Assembly: GCA_039621445.1 (NCBI GenBank) | Contig: CP154956.1 | Location: 3,656,170 to 3,720,169, forward strand | Direction of reading: 5' to 3' | DNA length: 64,000 bases | Source of the DNA: Euglena gracilis | Lineage: Eukaryota; Euglenida; Euglenophyceae; Euglenales | In this document: piece after piece, positions 1 to 11,383 of the stretch | Layout: each line of letters starts with the position of its first letter | Position numbering within the stretch: position 1 is the first letter of the stretch | Program-made: the position numbers and the translations under genes | Notes under the pieces: generated by a model | What the model saw: only the letters and a program-made list of their open reading frames with translations | Databases searched by the model: none | Told to the model about the DNA's origin: nothing

Positions 1-1544
1 GGGGGGGGGGAGGTAATTAAATGCTGCTGAAAATCTTTGGTTTCGGTGGTCTCCAGAGCCCCACTGGGGGGGGGGGGGTGGATGACCCTCCCCTGTGCAA
101 AATTAACGCACACTTATTACCCTCCCTAGGCAGGTCCCTCATCATGAAATAGGGCTCCGTGAGAAAACACGAATCCCTGGCTGAGGCACCATGAGCCACA
201 GGCGGTGTGGCACTGTGCAGGGGCGGCCAGCAGGGCTCCACCTGTACAGGTGCGCTCGCTGGCAGCAGCCGCTGACTGCCTGCTTTGGTGGAACGGCAAG
301 CCTCTGTGGCCATCCAGAGCCCCAGACCCAGTCACGCCCAATCACGCCCGGTCACGCCCAGTCACACCCAGTCACGCCCAGTCATTTTTTCTTCCTAGGC
401 ACTTGCCCGGTTAGAGGGAAAAAAATCGTGTACCCTTCCCCTACCCATTTTGGGAATCCTTTGGTTTTGCATGGCCTGGATTGGTTAACGGGCCAAGTTT
501 GCGATCGACAGAGCTACAAATCGCTACAGAAAAAGCTCACTCCCTTCCACTTCCGTTTTGCAGAAAGTAACCACTAAAAAAAAGCCGCAGCGCGGGCTCA
601 ATTTCGTCCGCTGAAAAAAAAACTGGCCAGGGAGATGCCGTTGCATGGGAACGTTTGGTTTATTTCTGTTCAAAACAAACTCCTTTGATCCGACCAGAAT
701 GAGCGAATTTTCACTCATCACTGCAGCCTGGAATGATAAACACAATGGTTCAAAACAGTCTGTCGTATTCATTTGACAACGATTTTGCTTAATCAGTGAA
801 ATCCTGACAGATTCCGGCATGTGGTCACAAGGTTTTGCCTTGACAGTGTCAAATGAAGCCAGACAACCCACACTCAAACCTTAAACGCAGGCTGCGATTG
901 TGAAGGTTATTCCGGAGACAAAATGTGGAGGTGTGCAATTTCTTCCATGACCATCTCCGGACAAAGTGCGAACACCGCACATCTGACCCATTTCGAGTGC
1001 ACAGAAGCCAACAAATCGCACCCCATGGTTTCAGCTTCTGGTGCGTCCCGTGCCATCATACACTGCTTCAACGTTGCGCAGTGCGGTGGGGGGGCTGTCA
1101 CAGCAGACCCTCGCAAAAAAACTGTATTGAAATAAAAAGTGTGCGACATCTGAATGACAGTTTCTTGCATACCAGATTTTTGGGGGCGGTCCACCACCAT
1201 TTCCTTTCTCCATTTCGTATTATTCAGGGGAAGACACACAGGAAGAGCCGGCATTCTTCTCATTGCTGGGGGGACTCAAACAGGTCACCGCTATGACGGA
1301 AACCAGCCGCTGCTGGCTGGTTTCCTGGGGCCGGCAGCTGCCATCGGGGCGTCACGTCGGGCGCGTGGTCATCAAGGTCACGAGGGGCAGAGGGTGCAGG
1401 GCATCTGGCTCAAGTTGTGGATGCGATCAGGGCCTTCTTTTTGTTCCTGGTCTTCATCTGAAAGCGCATTCCAGGGGGGCATTTTGGGGTAAAATGCGAG
1501 CCAGAAACCAAAGAATGGCTTTCGGACTCGGCGCCTTCCTCTCC
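1..1544. other. Non-coding stretch, no gene recognised
   Basis: Opens with a run of ten G and has another G run near 67-79. Open frames here are short, overlap on both strands and look like no protein family I know. The only ordered structure is the decamer array listed separately. Confidence 0.6.
331..384 (+). repeat. 10-bp tandem repeat
   Basis: Five consecutive copies of GTCACGCCCA with single-base variants start at 331, 341, 351, 361 and 371, followed by a partial GTCA. It is a small minisatellite with no coding implication. Confidence 0.9.
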
Positions 1545-1708
1545 CCACACACGCGCGCGCGCGCACGCACGCACGCACGCACGCACACGCGCGCGCACAC
1601 ACACAACGCACGCACACACACACACACACACACACACAACGCGCGCACACACACACACTCACTCACACTCACACTCACAACACACACACACACACGCATA
1701 CACACACA
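1545..1708. repeat. CA/CG-rich dinucleotide microsatellite
   Basis: About 160 bp of alternating purine-pyrimidine sequence: CG steps near 1555-1600, then CA steps with AC and TCAC interruptions. Long polyHis/Thr or polyCys/Val frames across it are artefacts of the repeat. The CG part could adopt Z-DNA. Confidence 0.9.
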
Positions 1709-4127
1709 GGTGGCGGGCCTCTCATATTTTAGCCACCCGTACTGGGAGGGTTGTCCGGCAGGGCACCGATAAACCTACCGCCCCCCAAGGAACTGCCCTC
1801 CAGAAACCCTGTCTCCTTCTCTTGTACCTTTGTCTTGTGAATGAGAATTCTCACATTTCCTGTTAAAAAAAAAGTCAGATTCTTCAGGATTCAGAATGCG
1901 ATCATGTGAAAGAAATTGCTTTTCCGTATTGTTGTGTCTACCGGGTGTCGAGAAAAATGTCGACCTTTTTCCTCTGACCTGGACCCCCCCCCCCGGAAAA
2001 CTGTTGCCTGCCTCTGCACTCGCTGATCTGTCCTCATAGACCAGGGATGCACTTGTTGGCTTATGTGGAATGTGTCTTTCCACCACGAGAAAATATTCCC
2101 TGGGTGCGGAGCATCACTGTTCGCTGCTTCACATAGTGGAAGCCGATGGGCCCAGAAAGGCAGCAGCGACCGACCTCGCCAACAGTTGAATGGGCGTTCC
2201 CCGGGATGGGGAACACGTTCTGGCGTCAGTGGAGACAGCCACGTTGGGGTGAGCGAGGCTTGGAGGAAAATCTGGGTTTTCTGTAAAAAGGTGCTGGCTG
2301 ACCCCCTCAATGAGGTCCCCTGGCGAGAACTGAGCCTGGAAACCAAAAAGGACAAAACAACCAAAAAAAAAACGCCTAATGCAAAAAAAAATCATTTTTT
2401 TTGCCCCAAAGCCGTTTTCGAGCCGACCAACTGATTTTTGACCCATTCTTGCCCAGTTTGTTGACCCATTTTGTTGACCCACTCCCCAAAGCGAAAATTC
2501 CCCTTCCGTCCAGCCTTTAGGCGGCTGGACAGCAGTTAAAACTCATTAAAATAAACTCCATCGTAGAGTCCATTAGATGGTCCGTAGAGCAGGGCGGTCC
2601 TTAAGCAAAAAAAAATCCTGTCCCAATACACTTCAACCGAAAAATAAGGATTTTGGACGAGGAAATTTTTTGAAAATTTCTTTGAAAAATGCACCCAAAA
2701 TACATCATTTTCATATGGAAAACCACATTTTTTCCAAAAAAAAACTCCAAAATTTTAGGGTTTGAATATTGTGAGCTATCAGGAGGGGATCAAAAAAATG
2801 CAGCCAAATTTTGGAGCATTCAAATATTACTGAGAGTTTTTCTCTTTGGAAATTTTTTGGACTTTCAATGGCATTTTTTTGCTTCAAAAACCTCTCAAAA
2901 TAAAAATTTTGAGAAATGTTGAAATTTTGGAAGGTGTGAAAAAAATGGGGTTTGGGGGGGTTTTGGGGGGACCCACTATGCGGGTCCCAAAATAAGTCAA
3001 AGTTTTGTTGCAACCTTGCACAACATTTTTGGCAAATTTTTTGGAGTCAAATTTGAAACCCGTAAAATTGTTCTCAAAATTTCAAAGTTTCAAAGTCAAA
3101 ATTTTTAAGTTGACCTTCCTTTAATTAAATTTATTGCAACCCACATGCTATAACGAGAGTAAGTGTTGGCCAGTTTTAACCGTATATGCAATGTGTACAA
3201 CTCACCTACATACAACATTTACTTCTCTTGGCGGATTGATGTTTCAGTGAATGCAGTGTAGTTTCCTATTCAGATTGTTCAGTGGCATTCTTCTTCTTGT
3301 AGTGATCTGTTCAAAAATTATTTGTTGGGTTGAGGAAGCGGAAAACCGCTTCTTTGCATTCTCCTGTTTTTGTTTTTTTCACAGGGTTTCCCCCATCATC
3401 TCCAAATGACCCAGTACTTCAATCGCAGACAGAGGACCAAAAGGTCTGTATTCTTCCTCTTCCGTTAACAGAGTGTCAGAATTTTTGGGCAATTTACACA
3501 ATGTGCCAGGGAGGGGGTTGGTCAATGACTAAGTGATTGTTTGGGCTGGTTGCCAACTTCCAGGGGAAGAGGGGAGAGGTATGTAATGGTCTTTTCGGGG
3601 CAGGCCAGGGCAGAACGGGAAGGCCTGGTGGGGGGGGTCGACCCCCCAAACCAAGAGGTGGGGGGGCCGACCCTGTTTTTGAAAAATGAACCCAAAAATA
3701 CATGATTTTTTGATTAAAAAAAAACCGCAAAGCAGAGAACATCAAGAGGCCATCAACAAGGCATCAAGAGGCAACCAACAGCAAGAGGCGCATGCAAAAA
3801 GCTGGTGTTGAAAAACACCGGAGATGGCCATCGGCAGACGGGTCCTTGGTCCAATCCCGTGAAGGGGGGGGTCCTTAACGGAAAAAAAAAACTTCCCGTC
3901 CCTTATGGGCCGCCCTACCGTAGAGACCCCATTTAAATAGACTTACTTGTGGAGGTGTAATGCACTGCTAACTTTGAGACGCTTTACCCCCTTTCTGTTT
4001 GGACAGGAGAGATTTGACCACCCCGGGACACCCGAAAGCCAGGGGTCAGGGGCGGCCGCTGTGCAGGCCGGCTGGGTGGCACAGGGTAGGCGGCGGGGGC
4101 TGCGGTCCAGGACAGGCTTCTTTTTAA
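1709..4127. other. AT-rich repeat-derived stretch, no gene recognised
   Basis: Contains many A and T homopolymers (2630-3110) and several G runs. A motif of the form TTTGAAAAATG-ACCCAAAA-TACAT recurs near 2681-2715 and 3677-3712, so pieces of one dispersed repeat are present. I see no coding signal beyond chance open frames. Confidence 0.5.
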
Positions 4128-4370
4128 GCCCCCCGGGGGGGGGGGCGCCCCCCCCCCCCCCCAGGGGTGGCGCGGGCCCCTCCCGGGGGGGGGGGGGGGC
4201 GGGGACCCCCCAAAATCGGGCCCGTAAAAGGCAATTTTCAAAAATTTTCGGCGCTTCGCGCCGAAAAGGTATACCCAGCGCCTCCGGCGCGGGACCCCCC
4301 CGGGGGGGGGGGGGGGCCGGCCCGGACCCACGCCCCCCCCCCGCCCCCCCGGGGGGGGGGTCTGCTGACT
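4128..4370. repeat. G/C-run fold-back block with central hairpin
   Basis: Alternating long G and C runs surround a perfect hairpin at 4249-4263 (CGGCGC, loop TTC, GCGCCG), extended by T and A tracts on either side. The same hairpin core sits in many other repeats of this window. The overlapping 200-codon frames on both strands are Gly/Pro artefacts of the homopolymers. Confidence 0.7.
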
Positions 4371-4513
4371 TAAAAAGAAGCCTGGTCCAGGAGGCCCGGC
4401 AGCCCGCACGACACGTCCGCGTCCGCCAGCCCCATCGGGAACAGGAACGGGCAGACGCCGTAGAAGCCGCCGGCAGGGCCCTCGGGGTCCGGAGGGGCGA
4501 CTGCCGACCCCCC
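4370..4513 (-). other. Possible exon, minus strand (unknown)
   Basis: One minus frame reads as ordinary protein (contains GGFYGVCPFLFPMGLAD) between two homopolymer blocks, unlike the low-complexity frames around it. It lies downstream of the candidate glycosyltransferase exons on the same strand and could be a later exon of that gene. No splice sites can be fixed and chance is not excluded. Confidence 0.2.
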
Positions 4514-4616
4514 CCCCCGGTCCGGGAAGGTGTCGAGCGGCAAGCCAGCCGGTACACACCACGGCCACAGCCTCCCGGGGGGGGGGGGGGGGCAGGAGAT
4601 TCTCAAACGTGACAAA

Positions 4617-4728
4617 CAGACTTTCATTTAGTGCGCCGCAGCGAAGTTTGCCGCGGCGCAAAAAAAAAAAATCCGCGGCGCACGCGGCGCAGAAAAAAAA
4701 ATTACGCGGCCCACTAAATGAAAGTCTG
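4617..4728. mobile_element. 112-bp MITE with 8-bp target duplication (hAT type)
   Basis: Terminal inverted repeats CAGACTTTCATTTAGTG (4617-4633) and CACTAAATGAAAGTCTG (4712-4728) are perfect. The element is flanked by direct repeats GTGACAAA at 4609-4616 and 4729-4736. An 8-bp duplication with CA...TG ends is what hAT-superfamily insertion produces. The interior is GC hairpins and two A tracts with no coding capacity. Confidence 0.8.
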
Positions 4729-4841
4729 GTGACAAATCAGCTGATACCGGCCCAAGGGGACAGCTCCAGGGGGGGGGGGGTAAACGTAAGGGTGTAGACC
4801 CACCCACGGGAACCACACCTACCATGGTGAGTGTATGTCCC

Positions 4842-4983
4842 CACAGCGCCGGAATTACACCAGAGTTGCTCACCCGGCCACGGGGAGCAACACAAGGGCA
4901 CTGGTAACACAAGAGCACTGGTGAAAGGGGTCCCTGGCCACTCACTACACAAACTGGGCAAGAAGCGAAGTTAGCGCCGGCCA
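4842..4983 (+). repeat. Dispersed repeat B, copy 1
   Basis: About 140 bp that recurs at 13473-13612 (same strand) and, in part, at 24800-24890 (opposite strand). It includes an imperfect TTACACCAG...CTGGTG inverted pair and a block reading like AAGCGAAGTTAGCGCCGG. Function unknown. Confidence 0.6.
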
Positions 4984-6165
4984 GGGCGTGACGAATTTGC
5001 CCAACCGCAAATTCGTCACGTCCTCTCCCTGTGAGGAATATCAAGTCAAGGTAAATGCACCGCAATTTTTCGTAAGTTTGGCTCACAGACTCGTGTCAAA
5101 AGTAACCCCTTTCATGGGAGGGTTTTCCTGAATTTTAACTTCCTCGCCGTTCAAATTCAATTTGAGTGATGGATGGCACAGCAATAAAAAAAATAAAAAA
5201 ATAGCAAGGTATCAAGTTTAGGGGTTCCCCAGGCGGTCACTTCACAAAAAAAGTTTCTGCACCTATGGACCCATGCACCACACAGAAACGCGTTCGCCCG
5301 ACCTGCTCCGAAGAGGCCCTGGGCACACTGGTCCACCAGCTCCACCACCACCAGGCCATCGCTTGCCAACCCCCTGCCACCCCCCCACCCCAACCACCCC
5401 TGCCAGAAAACAGCCAGCCCCCCCCCCCAGGCCACCCGCCAGGTATTATAAAGAATCTTGACTTCCATAACCCCCAATTCCACAGCCCAGAGGTTAGCGA
5501 CTCTTCCAACTCTGTCTACGGTTTCAGTTCGAAGATTTTTTTTGAAAATTGTACAAGAGGAATGGAAACGGTCGAGGATTCCAGGTGATGGAGGGGGCGT
5601 CGATCCCCTGCCCCCCCCCCCGCCCCCCAAGCACTTCTTCATCTGTTGGGCTTCCAGCATTCCTATCCAGCCACAGGGGGGGGATTGATATCGGAGGCCT
5701 TTGAGAAAATTGCAGAAAAATGTGGAAAATTGTGGAAGGTTGCAGAAAAATTGCGGATATCAATCTCCCCCCTGCCAGCAGGGTATTAAGTAAGAGGGGG
5801 GGAGGTGGGAGGGGGTGGTCTCAACCCCCGGGTAACAAAAAACCGGTGCGAAGCGCTGGAAAAATTTTTGAGGAGGCCTCAAAAAGTGCCCAAAATTGCG
5901 TTTTCAGGTGATTTTTTTGGTCTAATTGACAAAACAGATGATAAAAACATAAATCTGCCGGCGCAAAGCGCCAGGGGAAAAAAATCTGTTCTACGGGTAA
6001 GAAAAACTTAAAAGCAAGTAAAAGACTTTGATTCTATGGGGGGGTCCTCGGACCCCCCTTGGACCTCGGGGGGGAGGGGGGTGGTCTGGACCCCCCTCCC
6101 CCCTGCACAAAGCAACGCTCACTTAATACACTGTCTGCCCGCCACCCCCGCCCCACCAGCACATT
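4984..6165. other. Repeat-rich stretch, no gene recognised
   Basis: Holds C-rich tracts (5340-5440), a fold-back at 5674-5773 whose arms are GGGGATTGATATC and GATATCAATCTCCCC, and a GGCGC-AAA-GCGCC hairpin at 5960-5972. Frames crossing it are Pro/Gly-rich and not convincing. Confidence 0.5.
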
Positions 6166-6169
6166 TCAG

Positions 6170-6400
6170 TCAGAATGGCCTGCCTCCCACCCGCTTCGCG
6201 CAGAAGGAGAAGCACACATCCTCCATGTTGCGGGTGATGTCGAGGTGCCGGTCGCACAGCGGGAGGCACTGGCTGAGGTTCGCACCGTACCGCGCCACGA
6301 GCGCATACACCGCGGCCAGTGGGGGGCCGCTGCGAACAGTCGGGTTGGGGTGGTTTGACCGTCGCCTCATCCGACCTGAGTCCAGAGGGAGGGGGACATT
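6170..6400 (-). CDS. Candidate exon of a GT31/Fringe-like glycosyltransferase
   Basis: This minus frame reads as ordinary globular protein. It ends with LCDRHLDITRNMEDVC followed by FSFCAKRVGGRP. An acidic ED/DD pair followed by a hydrophobic residue, C and G resembles the C-terminal part of Fringe-like beta-1,3-glycosyltransferases (the PDD...G motif). Those enzymes transfer sugars in the Golgi lumen, using a DxD-type motif that here would lie in the exon at 10.1 kb. Surrounding DNA is repeat-derived, as expected of long introns. Exon ends are approximate. It could instead be an unrelated exon or a chance frame. Confidence 0.35.
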   Translation of the reverse strand, partial: NVPLPLDSGRMRRRSNHPNPTVRSGPPLAAVYALVARYGANLSQCLPLCDRHLDITRNMEDVCFSFCAKRVGGRPF

Positions 6401-6412
6401 CTGGCTCACCAA

Positions 6413-7076
6413 AAAAAAAAAACAATTTGAAAATAAAACAATAATACATTATTATATGATAATACCATCAGGAAAAAAATATATATAATTATAAAATCAA
6501 TATCTTATAAAACGTTGAATACGGAAAAATATATTAAATATAATAAAGCACAGGTCTTTGCTGGTGTATTCCAGAAATTCTGCCTGAATGGACTTGGGAT
6601 CTTGTCTGAAATCCATTTAGGTTGGCTGTAGGAATTCAAAAGCATTCTTGATTGCCCAGACCCGCCAACCCCCTTCTTCACAACTCCTTCGAATCCTCTT
6701 TACAGACCACCATCTGAATTCAGACCTGACACAACTTGACTAAGAAAAAAAGATGAAAGGAGGCGCCAGTGGTCCATAAAAGCAACACTGTCGCCCCGCC
6801 TGTTGGTTAAGCCTGAGAGATTTTCATTTGTTTGCCTGAAAGTTTTATGGTGGTTTGCAGGACCAGAACGTCATACTTGTTGAGTCCCACCTACTGACCA
6901 ACGAACACAGTTTGTGGGGCCATGGGTTATGAGCCCTGCAGGGAACGTGGGGGACAAATCGGGCACAGCAGATGTGGGTTGGGGGGAGGGGCTCAGCAGG
7001 CACCTTTTGGAGGTCAGAATTTGGGAGGAGAATCTTGTTTTTTTTATCACTTGGCAAAAAAATGGACCTAAAATGG
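6413..7076. other. Intron-like or intergenic AT-rich stretch
   Basis: An A run at 6410-6421 leads into an AT-rich block (6420-6560), then unremarkable sequence. I see no coding signal. If the glycosyltransferase reading is right this is intronic. Confidence 0.4.
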
Positions 7077-7084
7077 GTGATAGC

Positions 7085-7517
7085 CAGGGTTCGATATAAG
7101 GACAGGTGGGGGGGTGGTCCGGACCCCCCCCCCCTGCGGGCCAGGGGGGGGGGGGGGGTGGGGGGACACCCCCCCCCACCTAAACAGGTGCGCGGTCTGG
7201 GTGACCGAATTTCGGCCCGGCGCGAAGCGCCGAGCCAAAATTTTTTGACCCCCCAAAACGACCAAAAGAGCCATTTTGGGCACTTTTTGGGCAAAAATGT
7301 GCGAAAAATGCAAAAAAATTTCGGCGCAAAGCGCCGGAGGAAAAAATTGACCCTTTTTGGGGGGGGGTCCCGGAGACCCCCCCGAGGGTCGGTCCGGACC
7401 CCCCTGGCAGGTGGGGGGGGGGGGTGGTCCGGACCCCCCCTGCGGGCCAGGAGGGGGGAGGGGGGTGGGGACACCCCCCCACCTAAACCATGTACGTCCT
7501 CCTTATATCAAACCCTG
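7085..7517. mobile_element. hAT-type MITE family A, copy 1 (433 bp)
   Basis: Terminal inverted repeats CAGGGTTCGATATAAGGA (7085-7102) and TCCTTATATCAAACCCTG (7500-7517) differ at one position. Direct 8-bp duplications GTGATAGC lie at 7077-7084 and 7518-7525. The interior has two GGCGC hairpins (7219-7231, 7323-7335) and several paired G/C runs, and encodes nothing. CAGGG ends plus an 8-bp duplication place it with non-autonomous hAT elements. Confidence 0.85.
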
Positions 7518-7639
7518 GTGATAGCCCCAGCCCACCAACCCACCTCTGCCCAAAAAAAAAGAGTGCCTGCTCTGGGCTTTCGGGGTTTTCAGTCCCAAAC
7601 TGCATGCCCGAGGCTCCTGACATGTGTATGTATATGGTG

Positions 7640-7735
7640 CCCAGCTTCCATGGACCGATGCACAGGGGATTGTGGCAGCAGCGGGCCCGTTCGGGACCAC
7701 AGGGAAGGTGGCCCGCCGCTGACAAAGGGGACGTG
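7640..7735 (-). CDS. Candidate exon of a GT31/Fringe-like glycosyltransferase
   Basis: On the minus strand an acceptor-like CATCCTCGCAG precedes a frame reading HVPFVSGGPPSLWSRTG. A small-residue GG loop of this kind (GGAG in Fringe enzymes) normally sits between the DxD motif and the C-terminal ED motif. Its place between the 10.1-kb and 6.3-kb blocks on the same strand fits that order. The downstream exon end is unclear, with a possible GT near 7660. The identification rests on order and short motifs only. Confidence 0.25.
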
Positions 7736-7959
7736 CTGCGAGGATGTGGCGGTGGTGTGTGACGGCAGGCTCCGCATTGAGTGCCAGCGCCCAACCATGG
7801 CCGGGAGATGTGGGGTGGCGATGTTGGGCCGGCCTTTGATGTGCTGGGGCCACAGTCCGCAGGAAGGATCGGCCAAACATAGCTGGGAAGAGACGCGGCA
7901 CAAACCCACTCGCATCCCGTTTCTAACCCAAACGCTTATCCAGCCTGAACCAGACAGTC

Positions 7960-8060
7960 AGTTAGTGTGTATCGCCAGATTTTGTGTATCAAATAAAAAA
8001 AAGTGTGCTTGATACACAAGTATCAAGCACACTTTATACTTGTGTATCAAGTGTGCATCA
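7960..8060. repeat. Perfect 16-bp hairpin and partial copies
   Basis: AAAGTGTGCTTGATAC (8000-8015) and GTATCAAGCACACTTT (8020-8035) are exact reverse complements separated by ACAA. A third partial copy follows at 8040-8056. Nothing nearby suggests a terminator for a gene; it looks like a small fold-back. Confidence 0.85.
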
Positions 8061-8614
8061 CCAAAAAAAAATTGAGTCTCACATGTGCACCACCGAAAAT
8101 ATTTTGCGACAAGACTCACTCGGTGAGTGTCTGAACCCGGACCCTTCCAAACAAAAACTCCACCTTAGCCATTGCTTCCAACTGCTGCGAACGTCTCCAT
8201 TCCAAACTACGCCCAACCCTCAAAACCCCAAGAGCACCAACCTCTCAACTTTCCTGTGTGGCTGCTTTTTCAGCGGCGCTGCCCTGCTTCTCTGTGCCTC
8301 GCTGCTGACTCTTGGCGACATGTGGCGACAGCAACGGCTTGCAGGGAAGAGGAAGCCTGGCCGTTGCAACCCGACCAATCTTCTGCTTGGTCAGGGGGGA
8401 GAAGCACTGCCAAACGCCACCGGATCGCAGTTGGGAAGTGGTACACAAAGACGAAACTGGCAGGGTTGTCTGTAGTTTGCACATCGTTTGCTTTTCGGCA
8501 CATTTTTTTCTTATTGCCCATTTTTTTCTCATTCTTTGACTTTTTTTTTGTAATTTTTGCATTTTTTTTGAAATTTTCAAAATTTTTTTGAAACTTACAC
8601 TTTCTGCATACCCT

Positions 8615-9191
8615 CCCCCCCCCCTATGTCCAACGACCGGTAACCTCTGTCCTCTGACCGGGGGGTGGTCGTTGGACACGGGGTCAGGGAAAAAAAGTTT
8701 GCCGAAACCCCCCCAAACAGGTAAAAATTTTCCTTCCGGCGCTTCGCGCCTCCATTTCCAGCCCTGTCAACAAGTATCTCTTCAAATAGCACCCAAAACG
8801 TACCTTCACGCCGCGGGATTTCACAAAAAAAACAAAGATACCCAGTCGACAATCCCTACATTCCATCAACCATCTTCAGTCCATCATACAACCTAGCAAA
8901 CACCCGAGAATGTCATGGTGGAATGTTGGGAGTGTGGTGAAGCTCCTTCAACAACCGCAAGCACTATCTCCCCGGTGGAGCGCTCGTAATGCACAAAACT
9001 CCCCAGAGGGAACATTTTAATGGATGATGGGCTGCGGGGTTGAGGACAGGGGCGGAAGAAAAGCCTTTCAGGGCTGGCAAACCTCCGGTTTTCACACACC
9101 TGCAAAAAAAATCAAACCTCCGAAAAGGTGTCCTCTGACCGGGGGGGGGGTCGTTGGACATAGGGGGGTCGTTGGACATAGGGGGGGGGGG
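8615..9191. mobile_element. TIR element with TATGTCCAACGACC ends
   Basis: The left end reads a C run then TATGTCCAACGACC (to 8638). The right end is the complement GGTCGTTGGACATA followed by a G run (9168-9191). Nested copies of the same terminal motif lie at 8666-8680 and 9149-9162, so each end is itself a fold-back. A GGCGC-TTC-GCGCC hairpin is at 8738-8750. No clean target duplication is visible and no transposase is encoded. Confidence 0.6.
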
Positions 9192-10015
9192 TAATTACTT
9201 ACAATTCTTGTGAATTTTGGTGCCATCCCGGGTACGGGAAGGCCTGGTGGGGGGGGGGGGGGGTCGGACCTCCCCACCACCAGGATGGGAGTGGGGGGTT
9301 GCAGCTTGCGTGCCTACCCCACACTGTCCCTGGGAAACTGAGCACAGAGTCAGGAGACAGGTACCTACGAAGAGATCACAATTATGTCAGCGATTACGGG
9401 ACTGAAAGACGGTATCCCCCGAGGGCGGGGCAGGTCAGAAGAAAATGTTTTCATTCCACCAAAAAAAACCGAAAAAGAAATATTCTCACACATTTGTAAT
9501 CACAAGCAAGAGAAAAGGTTTGCAAATTTTATCGACAAAAAAAGGTGAAAGGTTGAAAAAGAAAAAAAAGAGGCAGGTCAGCTGGCTCAAATGTAGGAGG
9601 CAGTTTCCATGTGGACAGGCTGGTGAGTGCAGAAGAAAGGAGAGGACAGTTTCCCGGGAGGGGTATGTTGACGCGGTGAGAGGAAAAAAACTCTTGATGT
9701 GCATAACATGTTCTCTTTCCTTCGTTCTCGCTCCTTCCCGTTTTCATAATTTTCCAAGGGTTTATGATACATCAGTCTTTCCCCCTACAAATAAATGGTT
9801 TTCTTGCTGCAGATTATTTTAAATGATGGACTCGTCGTCTCCAGGACGATAATACCAATGTGCCCGAAAGCTGTGTAGTGGGGCTGTTGCGCAAAAGCGT
9901 CACATGTTCACACCACTTCATGCTTGGTGCGTTCTCTTGGCCTAGATTTCTCGCAGCTGCGGGCACACCATGCATCAATACAGGCTGACCGGTGGGATTG
10001 GGGGGGGGGGGCGAC
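9192..10015. other. Stretch without recognised genes
   Basis: Begins with a long G run (9250-9264) preceded by GGGAAGGCCTGGTGGG, a phrase also found at 3620, so it marks another dispersed repeat. The rest (9300-9960) has A tracts and short frames of no recognisable family. Confidence 0.5.
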
Positions 10016-10137
10016 TCTGGGGGTGTTTGTGCGCAGCGCCAGCCGCTCCATCCGGTGGGGGAACACGTAGTTGTCCTCCCAACAGCGGACGTACCAGTCG
10101 TGCCCCCCGTAGTGGCGGGCGACGTGGCCCCAGATCC
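10016..10137 (-). CDS. Candidate exon carrying a Fringe-like EDNYV motif
   Basis: After an acceptor-like CCCCGGTAG the minus strand reads GIWGHVARHYGGHDWYVRCW followed directly by EDNYVFPHRMERLAL. In Fringe and related GT31 enzymes the catalytic metal-binding loop is DDDNYV preceded by an aromatic-rich strand and followed by a leucine-rich helix. The W-Y...EDNYV...L pattern matches, with E replacing the first acidic position. This is the best coding signal in the first 26 kb. It would act in the secretory pathway on sugar chains. Flanking exons are proposed at 11.9, 11.4, 7.7 and 6.3 kb. Confidence 0.45.
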
Positions 10138-10399
10138 CTACCGGGGCAGCGCTTCACAACCCAACCTCAGGGCTGTATGGGAAGGCCCTGGTGGGGCCTG
10201 GGGGGGACCCCCCACCACAGCATTTTCACAGATTTTTTACCACATCGACCCGGCGCCGAAGGAGCCGGGGAAAATTTTTTGGGGTCGAAAATTGGTGCTC
10301 CCAGAAATACGGGAGGCGGTGGGGGGTGATAGACCCCCCCCCCACCCACCACCCTGACTGCTTGGCTGATTCCCCTACTGCCCTGCCCAACCCCGGGGG

Positions 10400-10815
10400 C
10401 AGGGTTTGATATAAGGACAGGTGGGGGGGGTCCGGCCCCCCCCCCCCCCTGCAGGCCAGAGGGGGGGGGTGGGGGGGACACCCCCCCCACCTAAACAGTG
10501 GCGCGGTCTGGGTGACCGGATTTCGGCCCGGCGCAAAGCGCCGGGCCGAAAAATTTTGACCCCCCAAAACGACCAAAAGTGCCATTTTGGGCACTTTTGG
10601 GCAAAAATGTGCCAAAAATGCAAAAAAAATTCGGCGCGAAGTGCCGGAGGAAAAATTTGACCTTTTTGGGGGGGTCCCGGGTACCCCCCCCAGGGTCGGT
10701 CCGGACCCCCCTGGCAGGTGGGGGGGGTCCAGACCCCCCTGCGGGCCAGGAGGGGGGGGGGTGGGGGGACACCCCCCCACCTAAACCACGTACGCCCTCC
10801 TTATATCAAACCCTG
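10400..10815. mobile_element. hAT-type MITE family A, copy 2 (416 bp)
   Basis: Terminal inverted repeats CAGGGTTTGATATAAGGA (10400-10417) and its exact complement (10798-10815) flank an interior closely similar to the 7085-7517 element. The GGCGC hairpins at 10530-10542 and 10633-10645 match. The 8-bp duplications CCCGGGGG are at 10392-10399 and 10816-10823. Non-autonomous. Confidence 0.85.
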
Positions 10816-11261
10816 CCCGGGGGGTGCGATGGCATATGTCTGCATGGTATGACACTTGGCGCCCCCCCCCCCATTGCACAGAACGGGTCAGGCCCACAGC
10901 TGTATTGACCTCAGTTCTAGGGGCCAAATTCGAGGAGGGGAACCTGTCAACCCCTCTGAGTCATTGACCCATCTGTGGGCAACGTATCAATCCCCTCAGA
11001 GGGCTCGTTGGCCCCATTGGGATGTGGAGATACCTTGACCCCGGCGCAAAGGGGTTGAGGGTCATTTCCTGGGGGAGTGCGGAGGACGCCACTTCGCCAG
11101 GGATGCCAGGGATGACCAGGGGGGGGGGAGGGACGCAACATGGACCCTCAAAAAAAAAGCGACGCAAAAGAGACAAAAAAAAACGCAAACCCGCAGATTT
11201 TGCCAAAATCGAAAAACGCACAAAAAACACACAAAAAAAACGCGGTTGTGTTCCCCCCTCT

Positions 11262-11383
11262 CCTGGGATGACAGCGTCAAGCGACGCCCGGGCCTTCGCC
11301 ATGCGGCGGGTCAGCCCGGCCTCGTCCTCCAGCACGTGGGTCACGAGGGGGTGCGCCACGGTGCTGGTACCCCCGCCTCTGCC
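11262..11383 (-). CDS. Candidate exon, same minus-strand gene
   Basis: After an acceptor-like GGCATGCAG the minus frame reads as normal protein: a Gly-rich turn, TSTVAHPLVTHVLEDEAG, then an amphipathic Arg/Ala segment to about 11262. It lies between the 11.9-kb and 10.1-kb blocks on the same strand. I cannot assign this segment to a GT31 motif, so membership in that gene is by position only. Confidence 0.35.

Noticed and set aside
3947-4661. Overlapping frames of over 200 codons on both strands
   Set aside because: They are Gly/Pro/Arg translations of long G/C runs and the block is a fold-back; no domain is recognisable.
5674-5773. hAT MITE ending CAGGGG...CCCCTG
   Set aside because: The fold-back is real, but the flanking sequences do not give a clean 8-bp duplication.
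7984-8475. 163-codon frame with a hydrophobic, membrane-like segment
   Set aside because: It starts inside a hairpin repeat, its composition is mixed, and nothing else supports a gene; the hydrophobic run may be chance.
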